64,000 bases of DNA from Brachynemurus nebulosus (taxonomy: Eukaryota; Arthropoda; Insecta; Neuroptera; Myrmeleontidae): the NCBI GenBank assembly GCA_035578155.1, contig JAPWDM010000001.1:161235498-161299497 (forward strand), in the 5' to 3' direction. The notes under the pieces are model-generated. The model was not told the origin of the DNA. It was given only the letters and a program-made list of their open reading frames with translations, and did not search any database. A program made the position numbers and the translations under genes. Below, piece after piece: positions 24,521 through 34,792 of this stretch. Numbering within the stretch: the stretch's first letter is position 1; each line of letters opens with the position of its first letter.

Positions 24521-25710
24521 ATAGTAATTATTTAATATGTATGTCGTTTATTGTCAGTATATATTATATAACAAGAAAGGAAAAACTTTAACATTTCATA
24601 GCAATAGTTTTTGGGTTACTCACGTAGAAACATAACGGAAGCCACCGTTCTTTCTTTTTAAAGTTTGGTTTAATTTTACTCGATCAAAGTTGAAAAAATT
24701 GAAGTATCCATTTTTGTAACTCTTTTTGATATGTTTCTTCTATAGTTATTTCTAAATAAAAGTGATTTAGAAGTCATATATCTATTAAAGATTTTTACTG
24801 CATGTTTTACATTTTTTTAAATCCATAATATGCTACAAAACCAAACTTTTCAAAGAACAATTTTATTATATTTGTTAAAGAAACCCTTGGCTCAAGTAGG
24901 TATTTTTTTAAACATTACCCATGCACAGTGACTAACTTTACAAGCGGTAGTCAGTATGTAAGGAAAATTGAAATGTATCCTTGATATTTTACTGACAGAC
25001 ATTTATATTAGGGATATATTACATGAAAATGTTACATTAGTTATCTGTCTCACTTGACAATTTCAAAAATATTTTTCTTTCTATTATGAATTTCGAATAT
25101 ATCTATGTAGAGGAATACGTGACACAACAGATTTTATGAATTGACTATTTTACACCAATTTAACGAGAAATATGTATACATAGATAACCAAACGAAATAC
25201 ATAAATAATTTAATTTCCTTTGTTGAAATTTAGGGATAGTCTTCTACCGATAAAAGCACTAAAGAATATTTTTTCCCGTAGCTATTGAAATAATTATACA
25301 CATTAAACACATCTCCTGAATTAGGCAATAAAGAAAAACGTGATTATCATTAAAAGAAGGGAAATGAAACCTTTTATAAAGCTTGACACTAACTAAATTA
25401 CCACTATAAAAACAATACCTTACAGAGTTCACTAAAATACAAATAAATGTATTAAGCAGTAGGCAGGTCACATAGAAAACAATGTACGAAAAATACGTAA
25501 ATAGTAACAAAAAGCATTACTACCTAAAATGTATTTTAGGTTTAGTTTTTTTAAGGTAACAGGTACGAAAGTTTTGTACAGAAATGTTACGAAATAGGTA
25601 TAATATGTTTGTTTTAATAAAAAAACATTTTAGATAACATTTGTGGTTCTTTTAGTCGTCGAACTATTATACAAACTTATACATTTCTTTTTAAATGAAA
25701 TTATATTTTA
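24521..25710. other. A+T-rich DNA, no gene recognised
   Basis: No exon or repeat end was identified. Confidence 0.45.
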
Positions 25711-25711
25711 A

Positions 25712-26117
25712 CTAGCTGAATGCCCGATGGGATTTCCCATCGACAACAATCTTCTTATTAGGTACTCGTTTTTCTGCTCACTTTTAATGTTTTCAAAAGT
25801 CTAAATCAATATCCACGTTTCTAACTTCAAAAATGACGACTTCCCATATGAATTTTCATTTTCTGTTTTAACACCTTAAAGAATAAATTTCCAGAAATAA
25901 CTGACTTTTATTTATCAATAGAATCTTAAACGCTAATTTTCGACTCCTGTGCTTAATTTCGTCCTTCTAAACCCAACAGTTTAAGTTGTGCGTTGTCTGT
26001 CAAAGTTCCCCCCCCCCCCCCCCCCCCATTAAACCCACGTAGGGGATGAATTTTCAAAAATCCTTTCTTAGTGCTCACCTACGCTAGTCAGTTAGTGTTA
26101 GAAATTTATTAAGTAGA
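25712..26117 (-). mobile_element. Non-autonomous Helitron (406 bp)
   Basis: On the minus strand it starts TCTACTTAATAAATTTC after an A and ends with a hairpin (CGATGGG...CCCATCG), a 10-base spacer and CTAG, followed by T. That is the Helitron rule: 5'-TC, 3' hairpin plus CTRR, insertion between A and T, no target duplication. It is homologous through most of its length to the Helitron at 37355-37907. A 20-base C-run (26008-26027 on the plus strand) lies at the internal junction, where this copy is shortened. No Rep/helicase is encoded. Confidence 0.82.
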
Positions 26118-26332
26118 TTTGGGACTAAAACTGATCAAATGCATCAATAAAAAACACAATTGGGAAAAATTTTGTTTCCAAGTTTATATTTTAAATTTTT
26201 CTTAAATTTATTAATTTTGTGGCAAACAAATTTGTATCTGTACAGGATAGGTTTAATAGGAGTTTTATTTTCTTTATCAAAGAAACGAACCAGCAATTAA
26301 CAGATGGCAAGATAAGTACTTAGTTTATCTTC
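26118..26332. other. A+T-rich DNA
   Basis: Nothing recognised between the Helitron and the small MITE. Confidence 0.4.
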
Positions 26333-26335
26333 TAA

Positions 26336-26491
26336 AGCAGCTTCCACATTCTCGCCGAAGTTGGACGAAGTAGTTCCTCGCGAGGTTGGCCGAGGCATAA
26401 GAATAGCATTGAAACACCAACCGCGAAGTACAACGAAATGACCCTCTACATTCTCGACTTGTCCAACCTCGGCGAGAATGTGGAAGTTGCT
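26336..26491. mobile_element. 156-bp MITE with TAA target duplication (PIF/Harbinger-like)
   Basis: The inverted ends AGCAGCTTCCACATTCTCGC and (opposite) AGCAACTTCCACATTCTCGC continue for about 35 bases. They are flanked by TAA at 26333-26335 and 26492-26494. A 3-bp TWA duplication is typical of PIF/Harbinger elements. The element is markedly G+C-richer than its surroundings. The minus-strand open frame over it is incidental. Confidence 0.72.
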
Positions 26492-26494
26492 TAA

Positions 26495-28218
26495 AATATA
26501 GATGTTACGTATCAATATTTATTATTATTATTATTTATTTAATTATTTTTATTTTTTGTAAAAAAATTCAGTTATTATGTAATTTATTGAAAATTATTTA
26601 CGTTTTCTGGTTTTTAACTTCAGTAAATGTTAAACATCTAATCTCACTATAGTACTCACTATGGTAGAATATCGTCATCTACACACTTCAAACACTGCTG
26701 CGTCATCACTTCCCCTTCATTGTCTCTGTCTGTTGCAACTTGCAATAGACATGGACGGTTTCACAAAAGTTTACTGTGGTTTTAAGAAACTTAAATTATT
26801 ACTTGAAATAATTTTAATATAAAAAAGATATATGAATTTGCAAATTTTAATTAAAAAAAAAAAATGGAAATAATATAAATTTTGCAATGTCTACAAATTT
26901 TGCTGTCTAAAGGAATAACTGAACATATAATTCCAGAATATTCTATTCGGAAACCAGTAAAGATGTTAAAAAACCGACTTCATCATCCTATATCAACTAA
27001 AAAAGATATAAAAAACAGACCACTATTGAATTATAGGTCACCGAAAAAGAGATTGAACATCGTAATTTGACAACAAGATATCCATAAATTGATGACACCA
27101 ATGGATTTTACACTAAACAATTGACAAATAGCATATTTAGACAAAAGTTCTAGAACATTCTATTCTTCAACTAGCAAAAATATCAGAAAACCGCTTGCAC
27201 CATTGGATTTGTTATCGAGAAAAGACTAATAACATATTTATCAAATATTCTACGTAGAACGTTTCTAACGTTTCTAAGTTTTCTAAGTTTTCTAAGTTGT
27301 TTTCTAAGTTTTTTAGCGTAGCTGAAGAAAAAGTTTTGGTGAAATGTAGCCAAGTGTGGTTACATTCCATATAGTGATATGGAATTGTCGGTATTTGATT
27401 TTGAAGCTAACATCCAAAACAACGTTTTTTGTTTTTTCTCACAACTTCAATTTTTCGGAAAAACTGGTTTCTTCCTAGGCGACGTTTGGCTTAATTCGCA
27501 AAATTTGTAGTTACGCCTCTGGTAGAATTACTAATTACAAAGTATTAATTACATGCAAAATCATGAAGTGTATTTTAGTTCCTTAATGGAAATTTATGAA
27601 TGAAAATCATATTTTAATTTTTATATCGAAGCGAAGAAAGAATTTGTAATTAAAAAAAATTACTGTCGCTAATATCACTCTAATTAACTACTATCAACTA
27701 TAAGAAAAAAATAAACTGTTCTTTTATAAAGTGAAAAAAAAAATGACCGAGTTTAAGATTTCCTTGGGGTGTACAACGAACGATGAACATATTATCCATC
27801 AACAATGAAGAAAATGGTATCCCGTGTAGGTGGCGCATAACAGGATGAATAAAATGCGTCACTAACATATTTATCATTGTTAAAAGAACAAAAAAATTGT
27901 CCCATGAGTTCAATAATTTGACAACTACAAATTTCTCAATATTATTAAATATTGAAGAAGTAACTTAATTTTTAATATATTTGTTCCACTTGTTTCGTTA
28001 CTTTCACGCTACTGCTTAGTACACCACTTACAGGGTAACTACTTTCCAAATCTTGTTAACATTTAGTGATTTGTGATTAGCGATTAATAGTGATTAGTAA
28101 CAATTAGAACGGAAAAATACATAGCTGTGGTAGGTATTTATAGGTATGTAAAGTAATAAAGATAAATAATAGCCCCCAGCAAATTACTGTATATTTGTGT
28201 AGTACATACATAATTACC
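26495..28218. other. A+T-rich DNA with a short minisatellite
   Basis: No gene recognised. About five copies of a 'tttctaagt' unit lie at about 27260-27312. The 62-codon plus frame at 26882-27070 is lysine/isoleucine-rich and unrecognised. Confidence 0.4.
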
Positions 28219-28220
28219 TA

Positions 28221-28435
28221 CACGGAGAGAAAATTCCTATAAAAATTACTGTGCTCATACTACAATTGACGTGTAACAGGCGAACATATCCAATTGTTGT
28301 ACGGTAAAATTATAAAAATATAGTTATATTATTGTAATTTTTATAATTTTACCGTACAAAAATTGGATATGTTCGCCTGTTACACGTCGATTGTAGTATG
28401 AGCACAGTAATTTTTATAGGAATTTTCTCTCCGTG
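28221..28435. mobile_element. Near-perfect hairpin MITE (215 bp), TA-flanked
   Basis: Two ~100-base arms are almost exact inverted copies: CACGGAGAGAAAATTCCTAT at the left and its complement at the right, with a ~10-base loop near 28325. TA flanks both sides (28219-28220 and 28436-28437), indicating a Tc1/mariner-like mover. The end motif 'aaattcc-(t/a)gtaaaaattactg' recurs in the elements at 46450-47424 and 48236-51562. Few mismatches between arms suggest a recent insertion or arm conversion. Confidence 0.88.
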
Positions 28436-28437
28436 TA

Positions 28438-29091
28438 TGTATCCAAACATAGACTATTGTTTCGTATGTATTTTTTGCAATTCCGGGACTAAAATACGTG
28501 ATTTAGTCCCTCATAATAGGGAGTAAAGTGTCATTTTTAGTCCTAAGCGATTAAAAATATTTTTGCTCCCGCATTTAAGCCAATCAACAAGTAGAATTTA
28601 CAGAGCATCACAAATCAGAAAGCAAAATTTAACTCACAAGGTGAGGTTCTCGGTTGGGAAATTCACTTTTGAATGAAACTTGGAATATTAATAGGAAACC
28701 TTTAGGGTGTAAACATAGTAAAATAGTAAAACACACTAGCCAGCCATTTTCGAAAAAATGCCCTTATGCGAGTTTAATGAAATGTTCAGTTAGAGGAAAA
28801 TAGACGTGTGGTTAGAGAATCTGCACCGTGTCCTGAGATGATAAGTAGGTTTTTTATCAATTGTTTTCCTACATCCGCTATCACAATCAAGAAAACTAAA
28901 CTCAAAAAGACACGAAAAACAATAAATAAATTAGTTTAAGAATCCAATATTAACGTAAAACAGGGATGAAGGCAAAAGCCACTAACCCTGAAAAATAAAA
29001 AATATTTTCTGTAATACATGGGTAACAGGGGTACAATGTATGGGGGTGCATGTGATTATTTTACTTGTTAAATTAAGATCTGTACTGTACA
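28438..29091. other. A+T-rich DNA, no gene recognised
   Basis: Nothing recognised; open frames are short. Confidence 0.4.
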
Positions 29092-29093
29092 TA

Positions 29094-29804
29094 CACGGTG
29101 GTCCAGAATTATGTACCGTAATTGCTAGAGCTGATAGTACGTTAAAAAATAATGGTACCTTTTCATGTATGCTTTTTTCCAAAACTTAATAATAAGGGAG
29201 GTACAACCTTGTAAAGAGGTGAAACGAAAACCATATTTTCCTAAATATTTTCCAAACGCTTTTGAATAACGGATTGATATTTTAGGGGAACGTATTTTGC
29301 ATTCGGAGGATTAAATTTATGTGAACACTTATTCCACCATCTATGATTAAGGGGTGGTTTTGGGTGGCAGGTGTGAGTTATCAAGTCTTTTCTTTTTTAA
29401 TTTGCAATTATTTAAACTAAATTCTTGACAATATGATTCCTCAGACAATTTCACGCAAAAAATGTATACTTGTTACATTTCGATAAATAATACCGTTTTC
29501 GAGTAATTTAAAGTGCAAATATTTATTTCCAAATTATCCCCTATTCATTAGTCACGGAATAATTGATACTATAAATTTAATTATCCTAATGTTCATACGA
29601 ACCCTTAAAATATGAAGCCAGTAATCAAAAGCTCTAAAAAAATTTAAAAAAAAGTCGGTTTCGTTCCACCCCTCTACATTTTACCCCTCTGCTTTAACTC
29701 CCTTATTATTGAGTTTTGGGAAAAAGTGTAGATGAAAAGGTACCATTATTTTGGAACATAGTATCAGCTCTAGCAAATACGGTACATAATTCTGGACCAC
29801 CCTG
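29094..29804. mobile_element. Mariner-like non-autonomous element (711 bp)
   Basis: The ends CACGGTGGTCCAGAATTATG and (opposite) CAGGGTGGTCCAGAATTATG begin inverted repeats of about 75 bases that include 'gctagagctgatac' and 'aatggtaccttttcat'. TA flanks both sides (29092-29093 and 29805-29806). CAGGGTGGTCC ends with TA duplications are a frequent mariner type. The interior shows no transposase. Confidence 0.82.
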
Positions 29805-30090
<286 letters not shown>

Positions 30091-30186
30091 CTGATGTATA
30101 GTAATGTATAGTAAAATACGTTATTTACGTGTAGTAATGTATAGTAAAATACGTTATTTCACGAAATACCGAGGCAATTCATGTTA

Positions 30187-30973
30187 GGGGCCGTCCATTA
30201 ATCACGTGATGTTTTTTTTTGCATTTTTTAACCCCCCCTCCCCCTTGGTGATACATGGTGAGGTTTAAGGCTACCCCCCTCCCCCCGTATATCACGTGTA
30301 TTTTTTCGTACCTGCAAAGAATCTAATTTTTTTTTAATATTTAAAAAATACTGGTATAAGTATCATCTAATTTTATTATAGAAAATTAAACACTACTATA
30401 ATAACGTTCAGAAGTAGACAGAAAGGTTGCAATTTTTTTTTTTTTTTGATTGACAAAAATAATAGAAATGCGAAAAACTTTTTTGTACTAATACATGAAC
30501 ATTACTTAATGTACAGTATTTTCGGACCACGGATTAGCAAGACTTTCTTCAACACCAATAACTGGATAAGCATCTTGCAAATCAGTTGTTGGCACAGTGC
30601 TTTGTTGAAGATCAACATCGGTTTCATCAAGCCACTCGGCGTCATCATTTTCGCGCACTACGCAGAGAATCTCTCTCGATCTACCGTTCGATCGTCGCGT
30701 GAGGATGCGGGAAGGACGAACATTGTGCATCTCTGGACTATTATATTAATAGCGAATCAAGATCACACTACAAGCCGTTTTCGATTTTGTACGCGTTTGA
30801 CGAAAAAATAAATACATGTAACGCCGCTTTTCGGTTGAGTATCGCGCACTTGCCGAAAAAATAAATACACGTGATATATTACTTTACCCCCCCTCCCCCT
30901 TGTGATATTTCGTGATTTTTTATAGGACCCCTCCCCCCCCCTTTCAAGCCTCACGTGATTAATGGACAGCCCC
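30187..30973. mobile_element. PIF/Harbinger-like element (787 bp) nested in 30142-31679
   Basis: The ends GGGGCCGTCCATTAATCACG and (opposite) GGGGCTGTCCATTAATCACG are flanked by TTA at 30184-30186 and 30974-30976. The uninterrupted opposite arm of the host element (complement of about 31624-31646) has a single TTA at the same point, so the insertion site and 3-bp duplication are directly confirmed. TTA/TAA duplications characterise PIF/Harbinger. Poly-C tracts lie near both ends on the same strand. Only a fragmentary frame is inside. Confidence 0.85.
30506..30730 (-). pseudogene. Possible coding remnant inside the Harbinger-like element
   Basis: An open minus-strand frame of 74 codons is acidic in its second half ('RENDDAEWLDETDVDLQQS', 'DAYPVIGVEESLANPW') and G+C-rich compared with its surroundings. 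It looks more protein-like than chance frames here but contains none of the DDE motifs expected of a Harbinger transposase. It may be a leftover of the transposase or of the second Harbinger protein, or chance. Confidence 0.25.
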
Positions 30974-31681
30974 TTATGCCGGCATTTTATGTAACTTGAA
31001 GATTTCACACAATATTCTGCCTAGTCAGTTCAAGAAACAACTATTTTATTTTGACATATCATGTTAAATCAAATGCAATTCATATGACTGTTGGTCACAG
31101 ACATGCGCATTTAAGCTTTTCAAATTTCTGCAACTGCTACATACATATAAGCATATTATCATTAAGTAATTCAGCTTTTGTTGTAAAATTATAAAAAATA
31201 AGTTTTAGTTGTTAGCGGACTTTTTTCTTCTTAATTAAAGTCTTTTTTTAATCAAAATAATAATTTTTTTATCTACAAATTTGGAAATAAACAACAATAT
31301 TTATTTAAATTATAATTGTAACGGACATGAGTTAAAAAAAAGCGGTTGTGGACCGTTAGAAACATTGTTGAAAATTAACTCAAAAGAATGCTTTGTTTTG
31401 TTGTCTAAACCGTACAAACTTTATTCACTGTATTCCCCCTAAGAATCTGGTAGAAATGATATTACGTAAACACAATCTATCGATTATAATATTAAAAATA
31501 TGTATTATACATACAATAAAACATCAACAGTTACGTATTTCTTAATTTAACACAAAATGTCGAAGTAAAGTAGCTGTTTCCTGAACTAACTAGGCTGAAT
31601 GTGTAAAATTTTCAAGTTACAGAAGATGCCGGCATAACATGAACTGCCTCGGTATTTCGTGAAATAACGTATTTTATTATA

Positions 31682-33438
31682 TGACCACGACATATATATA
31701 TAAATGCTAACTGTCACAATGTTAATAATTTATATTTGAAAATTAATGTTTAATTTTGCAAAATATACATTACACCGAAAATTTTATTTGTAACAATAAA
31801 ATATAACAATGTTAGCATTAAAAAATCATTAACATTAATTTTTATAGCTGTTATACTCCAAGTAGTATAGGGCTATGTTAATTCTAGTGAATTCCAGGTA
31901 GATGGTCAAAATTTTACTACGGGAATAGGAGTGAATGGGAATGGACGGGAACGGTTTAAGAAAATCACTCCCATTCCCATCTCTAATGTGTAGTATTGAA
32001 ATGAACGCCCTGTATAAAAATCTTTTATTTAATTACAGTTTGATCATTATTGAACTAAAATATAATAATATGGGTGGCATTTAAATATATAACAATAGAT
32101 CGAGAATTAAATGCGAAAAAAAATCAATGGTTGTTCTTCAATTTTTATTTGCCTTTGAATAATTAAAAAATATGCGCTGTATTTATCTCAGTTTAGTCAT
32201 GTGGTTGACTGTTTGCCCACGGGCCAGAATTGGGTATGGGGTACATGAACAAAAAGAAGATAACGTTATCATCATCAACTCAGAATTAATTTTTTTTCTT
32301 TTCCTTCTGACGAAATCTTTTCAACATGAAAATTTATCGGAACGACGGACGTATAAAAAGTGAAGTTGATACAGGCAAAAGAGAAAAATAGGAAATAAAA
32401 AATTAATTGAAAATAAAAAAAATTGTTATTGTAAACAAAACTGTGAGGAGGTAACTGAGATTCTACAAGAATACTGAAAGGAGGATAAATAAATGTTGGA
32501 TAGAATTATCCTTTTCTTGAAATTGATGGGATTTTATTCACGTAAAGTATCTCTATTGAAATTTTTACGTCAAATTTACTGGGAAATTAAGTTATATCGA
32601 AGAACTGTATGCTGAGGCGGAATATCAGAGGTGGATCCAAGAAATACCCTTGATTATAATTAAAAAAACAAAAAACCCGGTTTAATTCAACCTTCCTTGC
32701 AGGACTGTGTTTTGAAATAAATATACTTATCGAATCGAACAGTATTCGGTTAATGTAATTCTTTTTAATTTTATTATTTGTAATGGCAATTTTTTTTACA
32801 TTTTTTGATGAAAACTTAATCATATTTATAAGACTATAAAAACTGAGATTTTAGGACTTTGTATTCCTAGACCTAAAACGATGAAGCTAATAAAATCGAA
32901 TAGAATTGAGAATACAAAAATTCCTTTGAAGTTTCATGTTGATTGGGAAATCCCATTATGGAGCAAAATTGCATTATAATAGGTACATATAGAAAAATCA
33001 TAGAACAATGAACACTACCTATATATTATACATATTACTAGACAAAGTGTTAAACCAGTTTATAGGCAGTTTCCCTGGTGCAAGCAACGGGATGAGACGA
33101 GTGAAATATGAGAAATATAATGTGTTGTCTATTGTTCAGTAAATAGGACTGTATTTATTGCAGGACATAATTTGTATACATGCGTATTTTGAAAATAAAA
33201 CAAATATCACTTTTATCTCAAAATTTTGTAGTTTTTTTTTTTTTTTTTTTTTTCAAAAAAGTTAAAATTTATTATCAATATTATATTTTGACAATAATTA
33301 TTTGAAAATGTTACTACGGATATCACAATTATTGTATTGATTACAATATTACAAAATAACATTTGTTCGTATTTTGAGCATCAGTCTATAGAATATATGC
33401 ATATAATATGTTAAAAATGTAAATTTTTTATAATGAGC
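31682..33438. other. A+T-rich DNA, no gene established
   Basis: A possible single hAT end is seen at about 31961-31984, where the complement reads TAGAGATGGGAATGG and similar 'gggaatgg' motifs lie at 31920-31950. No partner end was found. A poly-T tract is at about 33232-33253. No coding sequence recognised. Confidence 0.4.
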
Positions 33439-33446
33439 ATTTGTAG

Positions 33447-34124
33447 CAGGGCCGGATTACCCAATAGGCCTAGGTAGACCATGGCCATGTCCCTGTCACT
33501 CTCCATTTAGTCTATTATAAAAAAATGGACCGTTTTCTGACGTCGCTGTAACTAATATACCAGATGGCGTTGATTTACTAGGGGATAAAATTAGAGTCGA
33601 GATATGAGGTTTAATAGTTCGCTATTTTTCATCTAAAATAAATTGGAAATAAATTAAATATTTAAAAAAATACTTTAATTCAACCTAGAAAGATTAATTA
33701 AATTAAAAAATTTTAATTCTTCGTTAACACATAACTTGGTGACGATACTTTTGTGCTCAATCATATGGTAATTGATTTTGACATCTATTTGATGAAAAAT
33801 ACTCACATGTCCCAACTCTATTTAGTATACCCCCTATACCATTAGCGCCACGTAGCAAACGTAGCAAACTGTGACATGAAAAGGTCCGTCCTTGAAAACA
33901 AGTGGCAGGGACATGACCATGGCCTAGGGGCAGCAGATTTTTAGAACAAGGCGGGAAAAGGTGTAAAATGGCGGTATATCTTATTTTTTTGCTCGTCAGT
34001 TATTTTTTTACGGGAAAGTCGAACAAAAAGTAATAAAAGTTACGATTTTCTTGTATTTGAGCAAAAAGTGGGGGCGGCATTTTTCACGGTGTCTAAGGTG
34101 GTACTTAGGGTTAATATTGCCCTG
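33447..34124. mobile_element. hAT MITE (CAGGGCCGGATTA ends) with nested insertion
   Basis: The left end CAGGGCCGGATTACCC and the right end (opposite) CAGGGCAATATTAACCC are flanked by 8-bp repeats ATTTGTAG (33439-33446) and ATACGTAG (34125-34132), six of eight matching. Internal 'ggggcagcagatttttag', 'ctcgtcagt' and 'gggggcggcatttttcac' are shared with the elements at 43445-43677 and 39911-40103. A 452-bp element interrupts it near the left end; without that insert it would be about 225 bp, the size of its relative at 43445. Confidence 0.78.
33473..33924. mobile_element. TA-flanked inverted-repeat element nested in the hAT MITE
   Basis: The terminal block 'CCATGGCCATGTCCCTGTCA' near the left end is matched at the right by the complement of 'agtggcagggacatgaccatgg'. 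TA lies just outside both ends (33471-33472 and 33925-33926). No coding sequence is inside. Probably a mariner-like MITE; the exact termini are uncertain by a few bases because both junctions read CCTAGG. Confidence 0.68.
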
Positions 34125-34132
34125 ATACGTAG

Positions 34133-34778
34133 GTATAAGAAATTTCAAAATGATTACAAAAAGTGATTTTGCTTTCAATATGTTTCTCAATTCATAGTCA
34201 AACATAGTATTTTATTTTGTTTACATTATATCTCAATTGAATTTTATCTTTAATGAAAAACAACTAGTCCGATGAAACAAATTCATTGGCTTGAATATCA
34301 GTACAAAGCTCAATTATTGTGAATGCACGTCAAGTATAAAAGCCTTTTTCCGAAAAATAGGAAGATCAAGAAGGTCTTTGTCATGAAACGGAATTGTTTT
34401 AATTTGCGGTTAAGATTTGTGTTAATCACAAAATGTCTTTTAAAACATTCTTTATAGTAAATACTTTACGAAATACACTGCGTATAAAATTCTATGCCAT
34501 TATATTTTGCCTAACAATGGATGCTATTTTCCCACATTGAGAAGAACACTAACGCTTACAGCACGGTGAATAGAAAATGGGAAGAAAATCTATACTTAAG
34601 ATGGGCAAGATCTTTGATTTATATTTTTCAAGAAAAAAATTTTTTGAATTTTGAATTTTCTTCTTATTTTTTCCTTTTTTGAAAATTTGAGTAGAACCAG
34701 GAATATCTAGTCTACCCGCTAAAATTGTCACTGGCAAATGTTCACTTTGCATACTTTTTTGTTTTTATACGTTCATTT
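34133..34778. other. A+T-rich DNA, no gene recognised
   Basis: No exon or element end was seen before the A-run that precedes R1 copy 1. Confidence 0.4.
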
Positions 34779-34792
34779 AAAAAAAAAAAAAA

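Larger units (their letters stand above)
30142..31679. mobile_element. Long-terminal-inverted-repeat DNA transposon relic (host of nested element)
   Basis: The left arm (30142-30186, resuming 30977-31090) and right arm (about 31480-31679) are inverted copies sharing 'taaaatacgttatttcacg', 'ataccgaggca-ttcatg' and 'ttatgccggcat', with homology continuing to roughly 150-200 bases. TA lies outside both ends (30140-30141 and 31680-31681), suggesting a TA-targeting element. The first ~28 bases of the arm are duplicated just outside, at about 30104-30126. Removing the nested insertion leaves about 750 bp with no transposase. Confidence 0.7.

Noticed and set aside
30446..30811. 121-codon plus-strand open frame
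   Set aside because: It lies inside the Harbinger-like element opposite the more protein-like minus-strand frame and shows no transposase motif.
31918..31984. Possible hAT end TAGAGATGGGAATGG (minus strand)
   Set aside because: No partner terminus or 8-bp duplication could be found, so it is not listed as an element.
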